Notes: a model not told the origin generated them from the sequence alone. A stretch of 51,800 bases of DNA from JAQXGO01 sp045592445 (GCA_045592445.1 JAZNUV010000048.1:1-51800), one strand, 5' to 3'; counted from the first letter of the stretch, positions 34,288-44,591 are shown. Numbers and translations: made by a program.

Positions 34288-35616
34288 TTATGCATTCAGT
34301 TTGTCCGCAAGGTCGGAAAGCTTTGTTTTCTTCATATAGAATCCGGCATTTCCGTTATGGCTGACAGCGTAGTTTAGTGCGTCATAAGCATAGTAATCAT
34401 TCTTCTCCTGTGAGCCATCCGTTTTGTAATAGGTGATGTTGCCAATCGGCGCGGCACCTGATAATACGCTTTTATCTGAAAGCCCGTCCACGGAAAGGCC
34501 TACAAGCTCCATATACAGTGACTTAAAAGCCTTCTCGTCCATGGGTTTTGAATCGATACGATAGTCAACCTTTTCTTCGAAACGCAAAATCTCAAGCGTT
34601 TTTTGACAATCTGGTATAGTGATTTCAACGCGGGCCACATCGTCGAGGGGAATTAGATTTATCATGGGTTCAATCACATCAAAGGGTGTAAGCGTCATAA
34701 ACGAAAGCTTGGCCGCTCCCATATCGTAGATGGGCGCTTTGCCATCCTGCACAAGATATGTTCTTCCGTTTTTTTCACCAATTTTCAGTTTGATTGTTTC
34801 GCTTTCGGTCTTTATTTCCACAAAGTCCCCCGAAAAGCCGTAGGATGAGGCATTTTCTATGGTATCCGCCGCAACATCGACGGCGGTAAGCATAGAAAGC
34901 GGTTGTAATAATTTTTCTGAAACCTTTGCATTTTCTGCATCGCATTGGGTAGGACTTTCCATACGCCAATTCGAAATCGCTGCAGCGTATTTGCCTTCTT
35001 GGGATTCGCGATATGAAAGGCGTAGCACGTGCCCCTCTAAAGAAAGCGTAATACCCCTGATTGCATTGGTATCAAGGGATGTAATTTGCAGGTTTCGGTA
35101 TGAACGAAGCGGCTCTGTCAAGGCGCTAACGAACCCTGAGTTCACTAAGTAAACTGTAGGGTCAGACCCTGATTTACAATAGTATCCGTCCCCCGCGGGT
35201 GCTGATTGTCCGATATAGATAAAATGCATGGTATTATCGGATAGAGTAGCGCAAATACTCGCCATAGGGGATGAAAACCCATATACTGAAGAGTCGGAAG
35301 GATTTTTTTCAATTATACGTACGGCAGAGAAGGAGGCAATGCTATGACATAAAGCCGTTACCCTCCCCGAAAGAATTTGTGCCGCTGGATTATCCTTAAG
35401 CTGCCATTCATCCGTTTTTTTTGAAAAGGTATACTTGCCATGAGAGTTTGTGACTTCGATTTCCTGCACCGCGTCAGCCTCAAAAACCGAAATGGGAATC
35501 AGAGGTGTTTCTGACGGTTGCGGCGCTTTTTCGGGCGTGTATGCTGTAATAAAAAAGTATGCTACGCCTAAAAGAAGAAAAAGACAGAGAAACAGAAAAA
35601 TGTGTTTTCGTTTCAT
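34288..35616 (-). CDS. DUF4340-domain membrane-anchored protein
   Basis: A 442-residue protein with an N-terminal membrane anchor (FLFLCLFLLLGVAYFFI, about 6-22) and a large outside region. Repeating beta-rich DUF4340-type segments are seen, for example VQEIEVTNSHGKYTFSKKTDEWQLKD (about 50-75) and RGITLSLEGHVLRLSYRE. DUF4340 genes are usually found next to GldF/GldG-type ABC genes, as here, but their function is unknown. Start and stop of this gene and the upstream GldG gene overlap as TAATG. Confidence 0.75.
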   Translation of the reverse strand: MKRKHIFLFLCLFLLLGVAYFFITAYTPEKAPQPSETPLIPISVFEADAVQEIEVTNSHGKYTFSKKTDEWQLKDNPAAQILSGRVTALCHSIASFSAVRIIEKNPSDSSVYGFSSPMASICATLSDNTMHFIYIGQSAPAGDGYYCKSGSDPTVYLVNSGFVSALTEPLRSYRNLQITSLDTNAIRGITLSLEGHVLRLSYRESQEGKYAAAISNWRMESPTQCDAENAKVSEKLLQPLSMLTAVDVAADTIENASSYGFSGDFVEIKTESETIKLKIGEKNGRTYLVQDGKAPIYDMGAAKLSFMTLTPFDVIEPMINLIPLDDVARVEITIPDCQKTLEILRFEEKVDYRIDSKPMDEKAFKSLYMELVGLSVDGLSDKSVLSGAAPIGNITYYKTDGSQEKNDYYAYDALNYAVSHNGNAGFYMKKTKLSDLADKLNA

Positions 35617-37016
35617 TATAGATGTCGCCTCCTTTTAAAGCGCAAGATGCCAAGTGCAAAGATTACCAGTGCGGGTAAAATGCAAACGGCAATGATATAA
35701 AACGAGGTCATACCATCGCTTAGTACCAAAAGGCGTTGTGTCAAATCTTTTGGCGTAACAGAGATGGCGGCACTCGAGTCACGCGTCAGGTAGTGATTCA
35801 CGTTATAAAAAAGCGTCAGATTTGCCAAAGAGGATTCTGCAAAATAGGTAGCATCATAGACGCGTGCGGAAGCGGACACAAAAAGGCGTGCCGCTGGCGC
35901 AGAACTTGTTTTTCGTTCTAAAACGGCGGCAAGCGGCAGGCTCCCCTCGCGAATGTTCTCTGTTACGTTCTTGTCGGAACCGTGACGGGAAAAGGCGGTG
36001 GGGGAGGTCGTGATAACGGGAGTTCCTTTCACGTTTTCAGTCTCCGAAATCTCCATGCTGCGGGAATAACTCCATAAAATGCTGCGGTTTCCGTTTGTAA
36101 TACCGTCACAAACCGAGTGTTCTTGCACCTCGGGTAAAAAGATATAGGGATATTTTAAAATGCGGCTTTGATCACTTTCGCAAACAATATCATGGTACAT
36201 CGTAACGCCCCAGTATTCTTTGAGATACTGTTCGAGCATCGGCAATCCGTTTTTAGAAGCATCAAAGCTTATGTGTGCACTTTTCCCGCTTTCTAAAAAT
36301 GCGTCCAGATGCAAAATTTCCGCCTCAGTAAAGTCCGCGGCAGGGGCGACAATGTAAAGAACATCCGCAGCCGCAGGAATTTCTGTGGTTTTTAAATCAA
36401 TTTGATGCGTTTCAACATTTTCATTCTCAAGCGTAGTCACAAGAGAAGTATAATCGGTTTCGTTATGACCGATTGTAAAGAATGCCGTTTTAGTCGTTGT
36501 GTCAGAGACATAGGCAATAGCGCGTGTAAGCTGCTGCTCAAGCAGGAAAGAAGCACGCTCGAGCGTGGAGCCGCTTTGCGTAGTGTATGAGCCGTAGATT
36601 GCAGAAGGTAAAATCGCACGGTAGCGATCACCGCGTTCCAACACGATGGCATTTTGCTGCAACACAACACCCTTATCCGTAAATTTTCGTGCCGCCACAG
36701 GGTCGGTGGCGGGGTCACGTTTTGCGAGTTTTAGCTTAGAGGAAGCAGTAAGATACATCTCAATTGTCTTTTGAATTTGCACTTCCTCCTGTCCTTCGGA
36801 TACAAAATAATAGAGCGTAACATCGTCCTCGAGCGTATCGAGAACATCCTTTGTTTCCTTGGTGAGTGCAAAAATGCGGTTTTCGGACAAATCCCATGAA
36901 AGTTGTATTTTATCTGCCGCTGCACCGACAACTACATTGAAAAGAAGTATAACTGCAATGATAGCCGCCGTGAAAGCTACAGAGGAGAGTGTACGTTTGT
37001 TTTTTTGTTTCATCAT
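35616..37016 (-). CDS. GldG-like ABC-associated membrane protein
   Basis: A 466-residue protein. The ATG at 37016 has AAGGGGG 7 bases before it. One N-terminal membrane helix (about 10-35) is followed by the family motif DLSENRIFALTKETKDVL (about 43-60), a large extracytoplasmic region with YYFVSEGQEEVQ and a second helix near the C-terminus (FYIIAVCILPALVIFALGIL). It belongs to the GldG/uncharacterised ABC-type transport auxiliary family. In gliding Bacteroidetes GldA-F-G form an ABC system. In Firmicutes the substrate is unknown. Confidence 0.75.
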   Translation of the reverse strand: MMKQKNKRTLSSVAFTAAIIAVILLFNVVVGAAADKIQLSWDLSENRIFALTKETKDVLDTLEDDVTLYYFVSEGQEEVQIQKTIEMYLTASSKLKLAKRDPATDPVAARKFTDKGVVLQQNAIVLERGDRYRAILPSAIYGSYTTQSGSTLERASFLLEQQLTRAIAYVSDTTTKTAFFTIGHNETDYTSLVTTLENENVETHQIDLKTTEIPAAADVLYIVAPAADFTEAEILHLDAFLESGKSAHISFDASKNGLPMLEQYLKEYWGVTMYHDIVCESDQSRILKYPYIFLPEVQEHSVCDGITNGNRSILWSYSRSMEISETENVKGTPVITTSPTAFSRHGSDKNVTENIREGSLPLAAVLERKTSSAPAARLFVSASARVYDATYFAESSLANLTLFYNVNHYLTRDSSAAISVTPKDLTQRLLVLSDGMTSFYIIAVCILPALVIFALGILRFKRRRHL

Positions 37017-37034
37017 ACAAAAACCCCCTTCCAA

Positions 37035-37739
37035 TCAGTTCCAGCGCCGCTTGTCCACAATATGACAGGTCAGCGCTAAAAATACGGCGGAAAAACTGAC
37101 ATAATAAAGAATGGAGGGTATACTTAAAATGCCGAGTGCAAAATCTGTATACCACTGCGTGACATTTAAGATATTAACAATGAAGGATATCAGCCCCGAG
37201 CCGACAACACCGCGTGACCAGTCCAAAACATAAAGGAACAGAACGGCAGCAAATGTTGCGATTGCCGCTGTGGACTGATTTTGCGTCAAAGAAGATATGA
37301 AAAGTCCTACGGAAATGAAGGCACATCCCAGCAAGATAAAGCCAAGATAATTACAGGCAATCTTGGCGTATGCAGGTTGCCCGTGTATGCCAATTACAAA
37401 TAAGTATAAAAGCGTGGCTGCCAAGGTTATCACATAAAGTGTGACAGCTGCAAAAAATTTGCCGAGTACAATATCACGGACAGATATGGGCGCCGTCATG
37501 AGAAGCTGGTCTGTACGGCTGTTTCTTTCCTCACTTAAAAGGCGCATGGTGAGAATGGGAATGAGGAAAATAAACATCATCATCATATTTGTTAATACAG
37601 TCCCAAGCTCGGGCGATTTCGGCAGTAAATTGGCAACTGCAAAGAAATAACCTGATACTAAAAGGAACATGCCGACAAAAATATAGCCGACAGGCGTATG
37701 AAAGTATGCGCGTAATTCGCGCGCTATAATTGCCTTCAT
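37035..37739 (-). CDS. GldF-like ABC transporter permease
   Basis: A 234-residue integral membrane protein with about six helices. The ATG at 37739 overlaps the ATPase stop (ATGA). It begins MKAIIARELRAYFHTPVGYIF, has MRLLSEERNSRTDQLLMTAPISVRDIVLGKF (about 62-92, the coupling helix region typical of ABC-2 permeases), and a C-terminal helix before HIVDKRRWN. It partners the upstream ATPase and downstream GldG-like protein. Confidence 0.85.
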   Translation of the reverse strand: MKAIIARELRAYFHTPVGYIFVGMFLLVSGYFFAVANLLPKSPELGTVLTNMMMMFIFLIPILTMRLLSEERNSRTDQLLMTAPISVRDIVLGKFFAAVTLYVITLAATLLYLFVIGIHGQPAYAKIACNYLGFILLGCAFISVGLFISSLTQNQSTAAIATFAAVLFLYVLDWSRGVVGSGLISFIVNILNVTQWYTDFALGILSIPSILYYVSFSAVFLALTCHIVDKRRWN

Positions 37740-38662
37740 GCTTTCGTTGCCTCCTTTTCTCCCGAAACAGTTTGCAGAAAGATTTCTTCGAGCGTATGCA
37801 CGGTATTTTTCAGCATCAGAATCGGCATATCTGCTTTTGCAAGCAGATGAAATAAGGCGGTTCTGACATCTCGCGTACAAGTAAGCTGCAGTGTGCAATC
37901 TTCTGACTTTGGCGCAATCACATCGACTGATGAAACACCGTCTAAAGTACGTAAAAGAGGGACAACGTCTGTGTCCTTTGCAGCAACGGTGAGCGTATAG
38001 CGAAATGCGTTATCCTCCAATTCGTCGCACGCGCGTTGCGCTACAATTTTCCCTTGGTTTATAATCAAAATACGGTCACAGAGCGCACTGACTTCCGAAA
38101 GAATATGCGTGCTGAAGATCGTTGTTTTGCCCAGGGAACGAACTGTATTTCGAAATTCAATAATCTGCGTAGGGTCAAGACCAATGGTAGGCTCGTCCAA
38201 AATCAATACAGGCGGGTCCCCTACGAGCGCTTGTGCGAGTCCTGCGCGTTGCTTATAGCCTTTGGAAAGGTTACGTAAAAGACGATTTTTCACGTTTGTA
38301 AGAGAGGCTTTTTCCAGTACATTCTGAAGATGTGCCTCTCGCGGCAATGTAACCTTTTTCAAATCATATACAAATTGCAGATATTCGTATAGCGTCATAT
38401 CAGGATAAAGCGGTGGTACTTCCGGGAGGTAGCCGATACGCTTTTTTGCCTCACATGGCTCGTCCAGGATATCATATCCGTCAATTTTAATGCTGCCCTG
38501 CGTAGAGGAAAGGTAGCCTGTCAGCATATTCATGGTTGTGGATTTTCCCGCGCCGTTCGGACCGAGAAAGCCAACAATTTCTCCTTTTTCGATCGTAAAA
38601 CTTATGTTGTCTACGGCATGTTTTGTCCCAAAATGTTTAGAAAGATGTGATACTTCTATCAT
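37736..38662 (-). CDS. ABC transporter ATP-binding protein (GldA-like)
   Basis: A 308-residue ATPase. Walker A is GFLGPNGAGKSTTMN (about 31-45), the signature is LSKGYKQRAGLAQAL (about 132-146), Walker B is PPVLILDEPTIGLDP (about 150-164) and the H-loop is IFSTHILSE. A C-terminal extension of about 80 residues, as in ABC-2 exporters, follows. The ATG at 38662 is preferred to the TTG at 38668 because AAAGGA stands 9 bases before it and 3 bases before the TTG. The gene follows aspS immediately. Confidence 0.9.
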   Translation of the reverse strand: MIEVSHLSKHFGTKHAVDNISFTIEKGEIVGFLGPNGAGKSTTMNMLTGYLSSTQGSIKIDGYDILDEPCEAKKRIGYLPEVPPLYPDMTLYEYLQFVYDLKKVTLPREAHLQNVLEKASLTNVKNRLLRNLSKGYKQRAGLAQALVGDPPVLILDEPTIGLDPTQIIEFRNTVRSLGKTTIFSTHILSEVSALCDRILIINQGKIVAQRACDELEDNAFRYTLTVAAKDTDVVPLLRTLDGVSSVDVIAPKSEDCTLQLTCTRDVRTALFHLLAKADMPILMLKNTVHTLEEIFLQTVSGEKEATKA

Positions 38663-38668
38663 ACTCAA

Positions 38669-40453
38669 TCATCCTTTATGACATGATTCGGATTGTGGCT
38701 CTGTTACAGCGATACAAAGCTCAGAAAGTTGCTTTTCATCTACCGTGTCAGGAGCCGACATCATAAGGTCAGACGCATTTTGTACCTTCGGGAAGGCAAT
38801 GACATCGCGGATGGAGCTACATCCACAAAGCAGCATAACCAGACGGTCAAGCCCGTATGCGAGACCACCATGGGGCGGTGTGCCGTAGCGGAACGCATCC
38901 AAAAGGTGGCCGAAACGTACTTTTGCTTCTTCTTCCGACATGCCGATGGCACGGAACATTTTTTCCTGCAGGTCACTTTGGTGGATTCGAATACTGCCGC
39001 CGCCAATTTCAACGCCGTTTAAAACAATGTCATAGGCTTTTGCAAGCACCTTTTGCGGTGCAGTCTCAAGAAACTCTATATCGACATCGCGCGGGCAGGT
39101 GAAGGGATGGTGCATAGCCGTATATCGGTTTTCCTCCTCGTCATACTCAAGAAGCGGGAAGTCTGTCACCCAAAGGAAGTTCCACTTGTTTTCATCTATC
39201 ATTTCAAGCTTTTTAGCAATGTGCACACGCAGATTGCCGAGCGCGTCAAATACGATTTTATCCTTATCGGCCACAATCAAAATCAAGTCCCCGCTTTGTG
39301 CGCATGCAGCCTTGATTATCTCCTGCAATTGCTCTTCCGTAAAGAATTTAGCGATGGGGCTTTTTACAGTTTCACCAAGGCTAATCCATGCAAGACCTTT
39401 TGCACGGTAGGTTTTTACATATTCGGTGAGTGCGTCAATCTCACGACGTGACATACTGCTGCCGCCCGGAACGGAAATTGCGCGAACACTGCCGCCGTTT
39501 TCAATCGCCGATGCAAACACAGAAAAATCACAACCGCGTACAACATCGGATAAATCCGAAAGTTCCATACCAAAGCGCGTGTCAGGCTTGTCTGAGCCAA
39601 AGCGACGCATAGCCTCGCTGTAAGGAAGGCGGGGAAGCGGAAGCGGGATATCAATATCCAAAACCTCTTTCATCATACGCGCAATAAAGCCTTCGTTTAT
39701 TTCCATAACGTCATCCGCATCGACGAACGACATCTCAAGGTCTATCTGTGTAAATTCAGGTTGGCGGTCGGCACGCAAATCCTCGTCACGAAAGCATTTG
39801 ACAATCTGAAAATAACGATCCATGCCCGAGACCATCAGAAGCTGCTTGTACTGTTGCGGTGACTGTGGCAATGCGTAGAAATTCCCCGGATGCACGCGGC
39901 TGGGAACAAGATAATCGCGCGCGCCTTCAGGCGTGCTTTTGGTGAGCATCGGCGTTTCAATTTCCCAAAAACCGTTTTCTTCAAAATAGCGGCGTGCAAT
40001 GGATGCAATTTGATGCCGTATACGCAAATTGCGGGAGATAGAAGGACGGCGCAGGTCAAGATATCTGTATTTAAGACGCGTTTCGTCCTTTACATTCGTT
40101 TGGTCGGAAACCACAAATGGGGGCGTTTCGGCAACAGACAAAATGTTGATGGCCTGCACTTCAATTTCAATTGCACCCGTTTCCATCGCATCATTTGTCA
40201 TGCCTTCCGCACGTGGTCTTATCACGCCACGCACCTCAATTACATATTCCTGGTGGAGTGATTGCCCAATCGCATAAACCTCTGTATCGTCGGCATTCAT
40301 AACGAGCTGCACAATGCCTGTGCGGTCGCGTAAATCAACAAAAATCAGGTGACCGAGGTCGCGCACCTTAGAAACCCAACCCATAACAGTTACTTCTGTG
40401 CCGATGGGGGCACAGCTAACTTCCGTACATCTGTGTGTTCTTTTAAATTGCAT
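38669..40453 (-). CDS. aspS: Aspartyl-tRNA synthetase
   Basis: A 594-residue class II synthetase of the bacterial type. An N-terminal OB-fold anticodon-binding domain (VMGWVSKVRDLGHLIFVDLRDR, about 23-44), class II motif 2 (FRDEDLRADRQPEFTQID, about 216-233), a bacterial GAD insert and motif 3 (GLAYGLDRLVMLLCG, about 545-559) are visible. The Shine-Dalgarno is GAGGAGAG. It follows hisS by 21 bases, a classic hisS-aspS pair. Confidence 0.96.
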   Translation of the reverse strand: MQFKRTHRCTEVSCAPIGTEVTVMGWVSKVRDLGHLIFVDLRDRTGIVQLVMNADDTEVYAIGQSLHQEYVIEVRGVIRPRAEGMTNDAMETGAIEIEVQAINILSVAETPPFVVSDQTNVKDETRLKYRYLDLRRPSISRNLRIRHQIASIARRYFEENGFWEIETPMLTKSTPEGARDYLVPSRVHPGNFYALPQSPQQYKQLLMVSGMDRYFQIVKCFRDEDLRADRQPEFTQIDLEMSFVDADDVMEINEGFIARMMKEVLDIDIPLPLPRLPYSEAMRRFGSDKPDTRFGMELSDLSDVVRGCDFSVFASAIENGGSVRAISVPGGSSMSRREIDALTEYVKTYRAKGLAWISLGETVKSPIAKFFTEEQLQEIIKAACAQSGDLILIVADKDKIVFDALGNLRVHIAKKLEMIDENKWNFLWVTDFPLLEYDEEENRYTAMHHPFTCPRDVDIEFLETAPQKVLAKAYDIVLNGVEIGGGSIRIHQSDLQEKMFRAIGMSEEEAKVRFGHLLDAFRYGTPPHGGLAYGLDRLVMLLCGCSSIRDVIAFPKVQNASDLMMSAPDTVDEKQLSELCIAVTEPQSESCHKG

Positions 40454-40474
40454 GTATATCTCTCCTCTGTGAAA

Positions 40475-41728
40475 TTATGACATGGCGCGACAAAGCGCGG
40501 AAATATCATGAATATTGACAGTTTGTTTTTCGCCCGTTTCCATATTCTTAAGTTCTGCTTGCCCTGTGGCAATTTCTGAATCTCCGAGAACCAGAGAATA
40601 TCGCGCACCAAGCCGGTCTGCATTTTTCATTTGCGCCTTTAGGCTTCTGCCTGCAAGATCGCAAGCGGCATAAAGGTTAAGCTCGCGGAGCTTTTGCACA
40701 AGGCGGAGCGCCTCGCCTGCACAACCGATGGATGCAACATAAAGTAGCGGTACTGCTGTGCTTTCGGGCAGAAGATTCTGTGCGCGCATTACCAAAAGAA
40801 TACGCTCAATACCCATTGCAAAGCCAATGCCGGGCGTGTCGTCCCCACCAAGTTGACGAATCAAGCCATCATAACGGCCGCCACCGCACACCGTACCCTG
40901 CGCCCCGATTTCCGTGGAAACGAATTCAAAAACGGTGCGAGAGTAATAATCAAGGCCGCGAACGATGGTTGCATCAATTGAAAATGGAATTTCAAGTGCC
41001 TTAAGGTAGTTTTGTACCGCTTCAAAATGTGCGGCGCAATCCTCACATATAAAATCAAGAACATGCGGTGCGCCCTCAGCAATTCCTTTGCAAATCGGGC
41101 TTTTGCAGTCCAGTATACGCATGGGGTTTTTCGTAAGACGATCATTACAGGTACTACAAAGTGTTTCTTTGTGTGCTGTAAGATATGCCGTAAGAGCATC
41201 ATTATATTTTTTGCGACAAGTGGGACAGCCAATACTGTTAATGCGAAGTGAAAGACCTTTTATGCCTAAATTTTTAAAGGTCGTGGCGGCAAGAGCGATT
41301 ATTTCTGCGTCGACAAGTGGGTCGGCACTGCCAAACACTTCGGCGCCAAATTGGTGAAACTCGCGCAATCTGCCTGCCTGTGGTTTTTCATACCGATAGC
41401 ATGCACAGTTGTAAAAAAGCTTTACAGGCTGGGGAAGTGCATACATGGTATGTTCAAGATATGCGCGTGCCGCGGATGCAGTTCCCTCAGGGCGGAGTGT
41501 AATACTGCGGTCACCCTTGTCGGTAAACGTATACATTTCCTTTTGCACAACGTCCGTCGTGTCACCGACACCGCGCTGAAAAAGTTCAGTCATTTCAAAA
41601 ACGGGTGTGCGGATTTCGGCGTAGCCGAACGCGGCGGCTGTTTCCATTACTGTTTTTTCTATATAACGCCATACGGGCGAATCCTGCGGCAGAATGTCCG
41701 CTGTTCCTCTGGGAGCTTTGATTGACAT
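40475..41728 (-). CDS. hisS: Histidyl-tRNA synthetase
   Basis: A 417-residue class II synthetase. The ATG at 41728 follows AAGGAAGGA. It shows KAPRGTADILP (about 4-14), TLRPEGTASAARAYLEH (about 79-95), the histidine-binding GLDYYSRTVFEF (about 257-268) and the motif 3 GIGFAMGIERILLVM (about 299-313). A C-terminal anticodon-binding domain follows (about 325-415). It heads the operon hisS-aspS-ABC-GldF-GldG-DUF4340. No T-box is seen in the roughly 50-base leader. Confidence 0.96.
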   Translation of the reverse strand: MSIKAPRGTADILPQDSPVWRYIEKTVMETAAAFGYAEIRTPVFEMTELFQRGVGDTTDVVQKEMYTFTDKGDRSITLRPEGTASAARAYLEHTMYALPQPVKLFYNCACYRYEKPQAGRLREFHQFGAEVFGSADPLVDAEIIALAATTFKNLGIKGLSLRINSIGCPTCRKKYNDALTAYLTAHKETLCSTCNDRLTKNPMRILDCKSPICKGIAEGAPHVLDFICEDCAAHFEAVQNYLKALEIPFSIDATIVRGLDYYSRTVFEFVSTEIGAQGTVCGGGRYDGLIRQLGGDDTPGIGFAMGIERILLVMRAQNLLPESTAVPLLYVASIGCAGEALRLVQKLRELNLYAACDLAGRSLKAQMKNADRLGARYSLVLGDSEIATGQAELKNMETGEKQTVNIHDISALCRAMS

Positions 41729-41782
41729 AATGATTCCTTCCTTCATAATACGTGCCAAATACACTTCTTCATGATAACTTTT

Positions 41783-41812
41783 ATTGTACCCGAAATTATA
41801 TGTCCGTGTCAA
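41783..41812 (-). promoter_or_regulatory. Promoter of the hisS operon
   Basis: On the - strand, TTGACA (41812-41807), an 18-base spacer and TACAAT (41788-41783) stand 54 bases before the hisS start. Confidence 0.8.
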
Positions 41813-41858
41813 GCATTATATGCGAAAAACCTAAAATATTTACATTTTTTTCATATGG

Positions 41859-41911
41859 AAAAAGGTGTGTCTGAACAGGCGAAAAAATCGCATTTTTGAC
41901 ACACCTTTTTT
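41859..41911. terminator. Terminator after the calcium ATPase gene
   Basis: AAAAAGGTGTGTC (41859-41871) pairs with GACACACCTTTTT (41898-41910). A small inner hairpin GCGA...TCGC lies in the loop. A T-rich tail exists on both strands, but no gene converges from the left. Confidence 0.85.
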
Positions 41912-41915
41912 ATGT

Positions 41916-44498
41916 TTATTTTGATTTGAAATGTTTAGCGAACAGTTTTACGAGTTCCGTTATCACAAAAGGCATCAGGACCAGTATGAAACAGACACCA
42001 TAAAGGGAAAGTGGTAATCGAATGAGCCGAAACGCATGCCGAAGGGGTGTTACGGTCACCAACAGAACCAATGCCAGAGAAAAGAGTGCGGCGAGGTTTA
42101 AGTTGCGATTGGAAAAAGGACCGACAAGGAACAGGGAGTGGTCACTTCGCATATTAAAGGACTGCACAATCTGCGAGAGTGCCAAAACAAGAAACGCGGC
42201 CGTTTGTCCACCCTCCGTGCCGAGACGTGTTTTACCGATAGAAAAGGCAGTCAGCGTCAGCGTGGCAAAAAGGACACCCAATAAACCAATACGAACGCCA
42301 TAGCCATGGGCAAAAAGACCTTCCTGTTTTGGCTTTGGCGGATGTTGCATAACGTCTTTTTCTACATTTTCCATACCGAGCGCAATGGCGGGAAGGCTAT
42401 CTGTTACAAGATTTATCCAAAGAAGTTGCATGGAAAGGAGGGGCGTTTCTCTCCAAAATAGCATGGCGAGAAAAACTGTTAAAATTTCACCGATATTGGT
42501 GCCGAGCAAAAAGCCGACCACCTTTTTGATGTTGGCGTAAATTCCGCGACCTTCCTGCACAGCGTCCACAATGGTAGCGAAGTTATCGTCCGTAAGCGTC
42601 ATATCTGCTGCGCCCTTTGCAACGTCTGTGCCTGTAATACCCATTGCGCAGCCGATGTCGGCAGCCTTAAGGGCAGGCGCATCATTTACGCCGTCACCCG
42701 TCATGGAAACGACCTCACCTGCCTTTTGCCATGCTTTTACAATACGAATTTTATTTTCGGGAGAAACACGTGCGTAGACCGAAATGTTTCGGATTGACGC
42801 GTCAAGCTCTTCGTCAGACATATTGTCGAGCTCTGCGCCTGTTACGGCGCGGTCGCCCTCCTTGAAAATACCAATTTCTTTCGCAATCGCGGTGGCGGTA
42901 ATGACATGGTCGCCGGTTATCATAACAACCTTAATGCCTGCACGGATACAAGTGGAAACAGCGGCGGCTGCTTCTTTGCGGGGCGGGTCAATCATGCCAA
43001 GCAAGCCGAGGAAGGTAAGCCCCGTTTCCTGTACGGCAGCATCCGGCTCCAGGCTGTCTGTTTCCTTATACGCAACGGCAATTACACGGAGCGCGTTTTT
43101 GCTCATTTCATCATTTACTTTTCTTGCGGCTTCCAAGTTGCCCGATGTACACCGCGATGCCAAAACATCGAAAGCACCCTTTACAATTGCGATGGGTTTG
43201 TCGTCAATTGTATGCAGTGTGGTCATCATTTTTCGGTCCGAGTCAAAGGGAATGGCACCGACGCGGGGGTAAGCACTTCGAATGGCATCACGTTCAATAC
43301 CATTTTTTAAAGCCCCATATAAAATAGCGGTTTCAGTCGGGTCACCGATGTGGCGGACTGTACCATCTGCCTCTAAGGAAACGGCGCCATCACAACAAAG
43401 AGATGCCCATGTTAACAGATGGCGAATCGTTTCTGAATTTTTTTCAGAAATTGCCTCGTCTGCATGCTCTGTATATGCGCGAACAAGCGTCATTTTATTT
43501 TGTGTAAGCGTACCCGTTTTGTCGGAACAGATAACAGAGGCACTGCCAAGTGTTTCGACGGCAGGGAGCCTTCTGATAATTGCATTCTTTTTAACCATGC
43601 GTTGTACGCCGATGGAAAGTACAATGGTTATAATGGCGGGCAGACCCTCAGGAATAGCGGAGACGGCAAGTGAGACGGAAATCATAAAGATTTCCAGTAT
43701 ATGCATGTTGCTCATAATACCGACAATGAAGATAACAAGACATGCAAAAAGTGCAACAAAGCCAAGATATTTACCGAGTTTCGAAAGCTTTTCCTGTAAC
43801 GGCGTTTTCCCATCCGACTCGCCGCGCAAAAGACTTGCAATTTTACCCATCTCCGTCTGCATACCTGTTGCGGTCACAACAGCACGGGCACTGCCATAGG
43901 TAATACTGCACCCTGTAAATACCATGTTCTTGCGGTCACCCAAAGGAACCTCTTTTTCTGTTTCAAATGTCGCATCCTTTTCGGAAGGAACAGATTCCCC
44001 TGTCAGTGCGGATTCCTCTGCCTTTAAGCTGGCAGACTCCAAAAGCCGTGCATCTGCAGGAACAAAATCGCCCGCTTCGAGAAAAATGATATCTCCCGGC
44101 ACCAGCTGCGTGGCATCAATTTTTTGTTCTTTTCCGTCACGCAAAACACGTGCGTGCGGCGCGGACATATTTTTAAGTGCTTCCAATGCCTTTTCCGCTT
44201 TATTTTCCTGTAAAACACCCATTACAGCATTTAAAATTACAATGGCAAAAATCAGTGCGGGTTCTAAAAACTCTTTGGGATTTTTCTCTATTAGAGCGAC
44301 CACAAAGGAGATAATAGCGGCAACAATCAGAATCACAATCATTACATCTAAAAATTGTGCCAAAAAACGTTGCACCAATGTTTTCTTCTTCTTTTCCTCC
44401 AGTTTATTTTCACCGTACTTTTCCAAGAGGACGGCGACTTCCTTTGAGGAAAGACCTTCTGCTTTCAATGTAGAAAGTGGTTGTTGATAAGCTTCCAA
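41916..44498 (-). CDS. Calcium-type P2A cation-transporting ATPase
   Basis: An 860-residue P-type pump of the SERCA/PMR1-like class (bacterial LMCA1 type). The N-terminal cation ATPase domain is followed by the A-domain LTGESVPSEKD (about 166-176), VSAIPEGLPAIITI (about 276-289, the Ca-site PEGLP), the phosphorylation site CSDKTGTLTQNKM (about 317-329), MITGDH and MTGDGVNDAPALKAADIG (about 600-617). The C-terminal six-helix domain has WINLVTDSLPAIALGM (N..D of the second Ca-site helix). It likely exports Ca2+. A TTG start at 44498 with AGGAGGT upstream is used. Confidence 0.92.
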   Translation of the reverse strand: MEAYQQPLSTLKAEGLSSKEVAVLLEKYGENKLEEKKKKTLVQRFLAQFLDVMIVILIVAAIISFVVALIEKNPKEFLEPALIFAIVILNAVMGVLQENKAEKALEALKNMSAPHARVLRDGKEQKIDATQLVPGDIIFLEAGDFVPADARLLESASLKAEESALTGESVPSEKDATFETEKEVPLGDRKNMVFTGCSITYGSARAVVTATGMQTEMGKIASLLRGESDGKTPLQEKLSKLGKYLGFVALFACLVIFIVGIMSNMHILEIFMISVSLAVSAIPEGLPAIITIVLSIGVQRMVKKNAIIRRLPAVETLGSASVICSDKTGTLTQNKMTLVRAYTEHADEAISEKNSETIRHLLTWASLCCDGAVSLEADGTVRHIGDPTETAILYGALKNGIERDAIRSAYPRVGAIPFDSDRKMMTTLHTIDDKPIAIVKGAFDVLASRCTSGNLEAARKVNDEMSKNALRVIAVAYKETDSLEPDAAVQETGLTFLGLLGMIDPPRKEAAAAVSTCIRAGIKVVMITGDHVITATAIAKEIGIFKEGDRAVTGAELDNMSDEELDASIRNISVYARVSPENKIRIVKAWQKAGEVVSMTGDGVNDAPALKAADIGCAMGITGTDVAKGAADMTLTDDNFATIVDAVQEGRGIYANIKKVVGFLLGTNIGEILTVFLAMLFWRETPLLSMQLLWINLVTDSLPAIALGMENVEKDVMQHPPKPKQEGLFAHGYGVRIGLLGVLFATLTLTAFSIGKTRLGTEGGQTAAFLVLALSQIVQSFNMRSDHSLFLVGPFSNRNLNLAALFSLALVLLVTVTPLRHAFRLIRLPLSLYGVCFILVLMPFVITELVKLFAKHFKSK

Positions 44499-44532
44499 CT
44501 GTAAAATACCTCCTGTTTTAAATGTTGAAAAT

Positions 44533-44561
44533 ATAGTATTACAATTTGATTGTTTTGTCTA
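44533..44561 (-). promoter_or_regulatory. Promoter of the calcium ATPase gene
   Basis: On the - strand, TAGACA (44561-44556), a 17-base spacer and TACTAT (44538-44533) stand 34 bases before the TTG start. Confidence 0.6.
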
Positions 44562-44591
44562 TGGACACTTTAAATATATTGTGTAAAAATT